NCBI GenBank assembly: GCA_000493965.1
Contig: AWNV01000107.1
Location: 1 to 6,363 of the forward strand
Length of the DNA: 6,363 bases
Origin: Candidatus Aminicenans sakinawicola JGI OTU-1
Lineage (GTDB): Bacteria > Acidobacteriota > Aminicenantia > Aminicenantales > Aminicenantaceae
Direction of reading: 5' to 3'
The notes below the pieces were generated by a model. It ran no database searches. It saw only the letters and a program-made list of their open reading frames with translations, and had not been told where the DNA came from. The translations under genes were made by a program, and so were the position numbers. Of this stretch, positions 6,251 to 6,363 are shown in pieces (within the stretch, counting starts at the first letter, position 1; every line of letters begins with the position of its first letter).

Positions 6251-6263
6251 CGTAGGTTATTCA

Positions 6264-6363
6264 CGAGCCAAGCTTGCCTCAGATGCGAGGCACAGCGCAT
6301 GAAGTTGTGGTCCTTCACCACGAATGCGCTGTAACGAAGCAGATGTGGCAAGATCGGCTCGCC
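6264..6363. repeat. GC-rich nested palindromic element, runs off the edge
   Basis: By hand count 58 of these 100 bases are G or C, against clearly AT-rich flanks. Outer arms 6264-6278 and 6347-6361 pair with two mismatches (CGAGCC with GGCTCG at the tips). Inside, 6292-6300 pairs with 6324-6332 (ACAGCGCAT / ATGCGCTGT), and within that GTGGT 6307-6311 pairs with ACCAC 6317-6321 over a 5-base loop. A competing hairpin joins TGCCTC 6275-6280 to GAGGCA 6287-6292. The structure suggests a dispersed palindromic repeat (REP/BIME- or MITE-like) or a structured recombination site. It is not a tRNA, and I do not see integron attC core sites. The element may extend past the window. Confidence 0.6.

Noticed and set aside
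6199..6363. Open - strand frame of 54 codons from the window edge to a TGA at 6201-6199
   Set aside because: It runs straight through the nested palindromes and the flanking repeat, shows no family motif, and its stop overlaps the candidate -35 box. It is more likely an accidental frame across a repeat than the end of a gene, though extension of the contig could change this.
6264..6363. tRNA or integron attC site
   Set aside because: There is no T-loop GTTCRA-type sequence, acceptor/CCA layout or anticodon arm of normal geometry. I could not find paired RYYYAAC/GTTRRRY core sites at the ends, and no integrase is present.

Overview
The window is bacterial DNA of moderate to low GC, densely coded and using the standard genetic code. 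It holds six intact protein genes with short gaps and two converging transcription units. No gene in it fixes the taxonomy. The style fits an uncultivated anaerobe-like bacterium, but that is a guess and I name no phylum.

Layout. Bases 1-172 hold no firm gene. They contain a 14-bp inverted repeat (8-21 / 116-129) enclosing a doubtful 40-codon ORF, then a short repeat (121-146) that recurs at the other end of the window. Bases 173-2610 (+ strand) encode an APC-family amino acid permease and a PLP-dependent threonine/serine dehydratase-family enzyme, 32 bp apart. They form a likely two-gene amino acid uptake and deamination unit. Bases 6154 down to 2588 (- strand) encode a four-gene operon. In transcription order it has a zinc-dependent MDR dehydrogenase, an LsrF/DhnA-type aldolase or thiolase, a NusG-paralogue antitermination factor (RfaH/UpxY/LoaP type) and a DegT/DnrJ/EryC1/StrS sugar aminotransferase. 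The two units meet tail to tail with a 23-bp overlap of coding ends and no visible terminator. Bases 6155-6363 hold the operon's likely promoter, an operator-like dyad over the first start codon, and a GC-rich nested palindromic element reaching the window edge.

How the genes may work together. The + strand pair would import a hydroxy amino acid and deaminate it to a 2-oxo acid plus ammonia. The - strand operon combines an alcohol/polyol oxidation, a Schiff-base C-C bond enzyme of the LsrF family and a keto-sugar transamination with a specialised antiterminator. Such factors usually control surface polysaccharide or specialised metabolite operons, so the four genes may make or remodel an unusual amino-sugar or amino-polyol. 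The pathway is inference; the family assignments are firm.

The most unusual structure is at the edges: a 26-bp sequence (24/26 identical) in direct orientation at both ends brackets all six genes. The right copy is joined to the GC-rich palindromic element. This looks like a dispersed repeat whose copies flank an accessory module.
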